In this document: in pieces, positions 32,872-35,584 of the stretch
How positions within the stretch are numbered: position 1 is the stretch's first letter
Layout of the letters: the number at the start of each line of letters is the position of its first letter
Source of the DNA: Fibrobacter succinogenes
GTDB taxonomy: Bacteria > Fibrobacterota > Fibrobacteria > Fibrobacterales > Fibrobacteraceae
Assembly (NCBI GenBank): GCA_902762795.1
Contig: CACWPM010000029.1
Coordinates: 1-35,584, forward strand
Direction of reading: 5' to 3'
DNA length: 35,584 nt
Made by a program: the position numbers and the translations under genes
The notes under the pieces: model-generated
The model's input: only the letters and a program-made list of their open reading frames with translations
Databases searched by the model: none
Told to the model about the DNA's origin: nothing

Positions 32872-33927
32872 TCACAGCTTTTCAAGCGCATCTTTAACAG
32901 AGTCATCTACTGTGTGAACATAGATGTCTAGCGTTGTACTCACCTTTGCGTGTCGGAGCGCCGTCGACACGGTTTTTATATCAACCTGGGATCTTAAAAG
33001 GTTCGTCGCAAAGGAGTGGCGGAGCTTGTGATGTCCAATGCGTCCCGGGGCATTTAAGCCCGCCGACATAACCACGGTTTTTAATAAGGGCATTAGCTCC
33101 CAAGACTTTTGCGGAAACTTACCTTCAGCAAACAGGCGCCCCTCAAGGTTCTTTGGCCGGACTTTCTCGATCAGGCACCTGAGTTTATCGCTAATGGGCA
33201 TTTTGGCAAATTTGTCCATTTTACCAACCAGGGCAAACTCACTAAGATCGGGCGCAAAGTCCTCCCAGCGCATATATAGAGCTTCAGACATCCTCAGGCC
33301 AGCATAGGCCATAAGCCCAAGAAAGAGCCTATATAGATCCGTTGGGCAAGCATTCAAAATAGCCTCAATCTGAGGCATGGTCCAAAATTCCTTTTCGGGC
33401 TCAGGCGGGAGTTGTTTTAGTTTCACATTATGCCAGGGTTCAAAGTCTGCTAGTTCATAGTTGTCGCGGCACCAAACGAGCCACATTTTCAGTCCTTTAA
33501 ATCGCTCCCTGAGGGTCTTTCTCCGATCCTCGCTAAAACTGTTTATCAGCTTCAAAAGTACGGGTTGAGTAATTTGGCGTAATGTGGTAAGTCCCTCGCT
33601 CTCCAAGTAACGCCAACATGGGCGTAAACGGCTAAGATAAGTGTATCCAGTTATCTTTTTTACCGACACATCAAGGCACGCAAAAAACTCATCCTCCGCC
33701 TGTTTTAGCGGAATATCCCGCAAGGCTTTCCTGTACAATGGGGGTAAAAGCTCCTCCGCTTGCATCCGAACAAGCCATTCTTTGGCCGCTTTAGCGTTCG
33801 TTGTGCCAAGCGATATATTCTGAGGCGCCCGGCCCTCAGTATGAACAACCCCATACCAAATTTTATTCCCCCTGGAAAGGTTTATCTGCCTAATGGAATA
33901 GGTCTTTTTCAGTGTATTTTCTGCCAT
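32872..33927 (-). CDS. Tyrosine recombinase (integrase)
   Basis: This 351-residue protein has the complete catalytic set: R212 in AGLRMSEAL, a lysine around 239-242, HKLRHSFA (H300 and R303), RHAKVS (H326) and the nucleophile Y336 in LDIYVH. The N-terminus has ISLGTTNAKAAKEWL, as in the neighbouring integrase, so the two share domain layout although the sequences differ. AAAGGATG precedes the ATG. The gene lies near the right edge of the island, 165 bp from a 10-bp copy of the tRNA-Arg 5' end. Confidence 0.92.
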   Translation of the reverse strand: MAENTLKKTYSIRQINLSRGNKIWYGVVHTEGRAPQNISLGTTNAKAAKEWLVRMQAEELLPPLYRKALRDIPLKQAEDEFFACLDVSVKKITGYTYLSRLRPCWRYLESEGLTTLRQITQPVLLKLINSFSEDRRKTLRERFKGLKMWLVWCRDNYELADFEPWHNVKLKQLPPEPEKEFWTMPQIEAILNACPTDLYRLFLGLMAYAGLRMSEALYMRWEDFAPDLSEFALVGKMDKFAKMPISDKLRCLIEKVRPKNLEGRLFAEGKFPQKSWELMPLLKTVVMSAGLNAPGRIGHHKLRHSFATNLLRSQVDIKTVSTALRHAKVSTTLDIYVHTVDDSVKDALEKL

Positions 33928-34290
33928 TGATCATCCTTTGGCGCCATTTTAGGCGCCTTGACGATGGCCGAAAAAGGGTGGTGCATACTACACCCGCTGA
34001 GGAGTAAACCAAGATTTTCTGTGGAGAGGGATCGGCGCCGGAACCGCTTTGTTACTGGGTTCTTCGGCTCAGGTAGGCACATAAAAAAGTCCTACGACGG
34101 CACATCCTTTTTATAAAGGTGGGTCAAATATAACAAATAATTTGAAATTTCGTCAAATTTAGCACAAGCCTCGCCAAATTTTACAGCATAAAATCTCTTC
34201 TCTCCAAAAAATTACGTTTCCCCCATTGCCATTATCATGAATTTTATCTACATTTATGCATGAATTTAAATATTTGCATAAACATAAAGC
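33928..34290. other. Right island boundary region
   Basis: No gene is supported. The segment holds three GGCGCC palindromes (33940, 33952, 34034), a TCTGTGGAG near 34019, and the att-like decamer at 34092-34101. From about 34110 the DNA becomes AT-rich and presumably holds the metF promoter. Confidence 0.45.
34092..34101. other. Possible attachment site: 10-bp copy of tRNA-Arg 5' end
   Basis: CTACGACGGC here equals 27646-27655, exactly nucleotides 1-10 of the tRNA-Arg gene, in the same orientation. Just outside it, on the minus strand, TTTATAAAAAGG resembles a -10 element. This would fit an island that inserted at the tRNA 5' end and left the original promoter behind. Confidence 0.4.
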
Positions 34291-34363
34291 GCGACACCGG
34301 CATTCCACGGTAGCACATGAAAACTCATGGAAGCAAGCAGTGGCAGACTCCGCACCTTGTCGC
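34291..34363 (+). promoter_or_regulatory. Nested hairpin leader of metF, candidate cis-regulatory RNA
   Basis: Complementary segments nest around one axis: GCGACA/TGTCGC (34291-34296 with 34358-34363), CGG/CCG, CCAC/GTGG (34305-34308 with 34340-34343) and CATG/CATG (34316-34319 with 34326-34329). The outer stem ends two bases before GGAGA of the metF ribosome-binding site. The arrangement suits a riboswitch or a translational control element. I could not match it to a known SAM, SAH, cobalamin or THF class. Confidence 0.4.
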
Positions 34364-34375
34364 ACGGAGATTTTT

Positions 34376-35266
34376 ATGAAGATTATCGACATCCTGAAGC
34401 AAGACAAGATGAGCCTCTCCTTCGAGGTGTTCCCGCCCAAAAAAGAAACGAGTTTTGAAAACGTCAAAGCCGCAACCGAAGCAATAGCCACCCTCAAGCC
34501 GGCATTCATGAGCGTCACTTACGGTGCAGGTGGCGGAGTAAGCCAATACACGCTCGAAATTGCGAAGAACCTCAAATACAATTTTGGCATTCCGATGCTT
34601 GCGCACCTGACTTGCATTTCAAGTAACAAGGAAACAATCCACCAGCGCATCGAAGACATGAAGACTGCGGGCATCAAAAATGTGATGGCGCTCCGTGGCG
34701 ACCTCACGCCCGAACTCATCGCAAACGGTCGCGGCAACTGCGACTACCATCATGCAGTTGAACTTATCCGTGAACTCAAGGCTAGCGATTCCGACTTTTG
34801 CATTGGCGCCGCCTGCTACCCCGAAAAGCACCCGGAAAGCGCAAACCAGGCAGATGACATCAAGCACCTCAAAGAAAAGGTCGAAGCAGGCGCAGACTTC
34901 CTCACGACGCAAATGGTCTTCGACAACAACCTTTTCTTCAGCTTTTTGTACAAGCTCCGCGACGCAGGCGTGAACTGCCCGGTACTTCCCGGCATCATGC
35001 CCATCACGAACGCGAACCAAGTCGAGCGCGCCATCAAACTTTCGGGCTCGTTCATGCCGCAGCGTTTCAAGTCGCTCGTCGACAAATTCGGTAGCGATCC
35101 GGACGCCATGAAACAGGCAGGCATCATCTACGCCACCGACCAGATTATCGACCTTTACGCAAACGGTATCACGAACGTCCACGTTTATTCCATGAACAAG
35201 CCGGACGTCGCCGAAGGCATCCTCAAGAACGTTTCTGCAATTCTCGGCAAGAACTTCGCGGGGTAA
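34376..35266 (+). CDS. metF: Methylenetetrahydrofolate reductase
   Basis: This flavoenzyme reduces 5,10-methylene-THF to 5-methyl-THF for methionine synthesis. The ATG at 34376 has GGAGA five bases upstream. A longer frame from 34256 would run through the structured leader and is unlikely. The 296-residue protein has SLSFEVFPPKKE at the N-terminus, FMSVTYGAGG, AHLTCI, NVMALRGD and FLTTQMVFDN, all typical of MetF. Length is normal. It is a single gene followed by a terminator at 35310-35340. Confidence 0.95.
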   Translation: MKIIDILKQDKMSLSFEVFPPKKETSFENVKAATEAIATLKPAFMSVTYGAGGGVSQYTLEIAKNLKYNFGIPMLAHLTCISSNKETIHQRIEDMKTAGIKNVMALRGDLTPELIANGRGNCDYHHAVELIRELKASDSDFCIGAACYPEKHPESANQADDIKHLKEKVEAGADFLTTQMVFDNNLFFSFLYKLRDAGVNCPVLPGIMPITNANQVERAIKLSGSFMPQRFKSLVDKFGSDPDAMKQAGIIYATDQIIDLYANGITNVHVYSMNKPDVAEGILKNVSAILGKNFAG

Positions 35267-35309
35267 AAAACGAGAAAAGACCGCTTCCGCGGACTCGACA
35301 AAATTAACG

Positions 35310-35340
35310 AAAAAGACCTAGCTCGCGGCTAGGTCTTTTT
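35310..35340. terminator. Bidirectional terminator between metF and the convergent gene
   Basis: AAAAAGACCTAGC and GCTAGGTCTTTTT form a perfect stem with loop TCGCG. It has A and T runs on both sides. It lies 43 bp after metF and 7 bp after the stop of the minus-strand gene. Confidence 0.93.
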
Positions 35341-35346
35341 CGAACT

Positions 35347-35584
35347 TTATCCATGAGACTGTCTGCTTTGACGAAGTGCCTCTAATTTGGCATGTATTTC
35401 AGCAATTTTCTCATCGGACATTCCCATTTCACGTAGAACAGCTTCTGTGTCATCCCGACTCTGCGCCAATTCTGCTCTGGCGTTTTCAGCTTTTTGGCGC
35501 TCTGCTTCAGCCTTGGCTTGAGCATCGGCAATTCTCTGGCGGTAAACATCGCCTGCACTGACGAATCCGTACTTTTGTCCAATA
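35347..35584 (-). CDS. C-terminal part of a coiled-coil protein, runs off the window
   Basis: An open frame without a start enters from the right edge and ends with TAA at 35347-35349. The 79 visible residues begin IGQKYGFVSAGDVYRQRI, continue with an Ala/Glu/Lys-rich helix (about 20-45) and end MSDEKIAEIHAKLEAL plus a short polar tail. Such tails occur in Rpn or PD-(D/E)XK family putative transposases and related nucleases, but the catalytic part is outside the window, so this is only a suggestion. The frame lies convergent to metF and shares its terminator. Confidence 0.65.
   Translation of the reverse strand, partial: IGQKYGFVSAGDVYRQRIADAQAKAEAERQKAENARAELAQSRDDTEAVLREMGMSDEKIAEIHAKLEALRQSRQSHG

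Noticed and set aside
34256-34375. N-terminal extension of metF by 40 residues
   Set aside because: It would translate the structured leader. The start at 34376 has a proper binding site and matches the usual MetF N-terminus.
35382-35582. 66-codon minus-strand frame starting with ATG at the right edge
   Set aside because: Another minus-strand frame (stop at 35347) is open across the same DNA, gives a clear coiled-coil protein and ends right at a terminator. This one is its shadow.

Overview
The window most likely comes from a Fibrobacter (phylum Fibrobacterota). The left end encodes lipoproteins built from the FISUMP domain (Fibrobacter succinogenes major paralogous domain). The core genes encode a diaminopimelate-type peptidoglycan pathway. 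This assignment rests on domain recognition and not on a database search.

Layout. (1) 1-421: non-coding DNA with a hairpin, a degenerate heptad repeat and palindromes. (2) 422-8183, minus strand: five lipoprotein genes. Two encode proteins with four FISUMP domains each, one encodes a single-domain protein, and two encode small lipoproteins that look like paralogues of each other. (3) 8374-9936, minus: a predicted outer-membrane beta-barrel protein. (4) 9937-10733: a non-coding block of direct repeats and bulged hairpins lying downstream of ftsZ. (5) 10734-24614, minus: a tightly overlapping division and cell-wall (dcw) cluster in the order mraZ-rsmH-ftsL-ftsI-murE-murF-ftsW-murG-murC-ftsQ-ftsA-ftsZ. 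mraY and murD are missing from their usual place between murF and ftsW. FtsZ ends in two copies of the C-terminal conserved peptide. (6) 24615-25222: a spacer with an inverted repeat before mraZ and more heptad repeats.

(7) 25223-27008, plus: a FliB-like cysteine-rich protein and a secreted thioredoxin-fold protein. (8) 27099-27655: an intact tRNA-Arg(TCT) and a 64-bp perfect copy of its body 487 bp away. Between them lies a 423-bp stretch filled with short repeats (AGCACG and TCTGTGGAGT), which looks like the scar or the body of a very small integrative element. (9) 27656-about 34091: a probable genomic island with a two-gene restriction-modification-like module, a serine resolvase and two convergent tyrosine recombinases. 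A 10-bp copy of the tRNA 5' end lies at its right edge. (10) 34291-35266, plus: metF behind a nested hairpin leader, followed by a bidirectional terminator. (11) 35347-35584, minus: the coiled-coil C-terminus of a gene that runs off the window.

The dcw genes act together in peptidoglycan precursor synthesis (MurE, MurF, MurC, MurG), septal wall synthesis (FtsW, FtsI) and assembly of the division ring (FtsZ, FtsA, FtsQ, FtsL). The FISUMP genes look like an envelope lipoprotein family, function unknown. The recombinases and the R-M-like module form the accessory part. The most novel-looking items are the tRNA-flanked mini-element, the hairpin array behind ftsZ, the metF leader and the doubled FtsZ tail.
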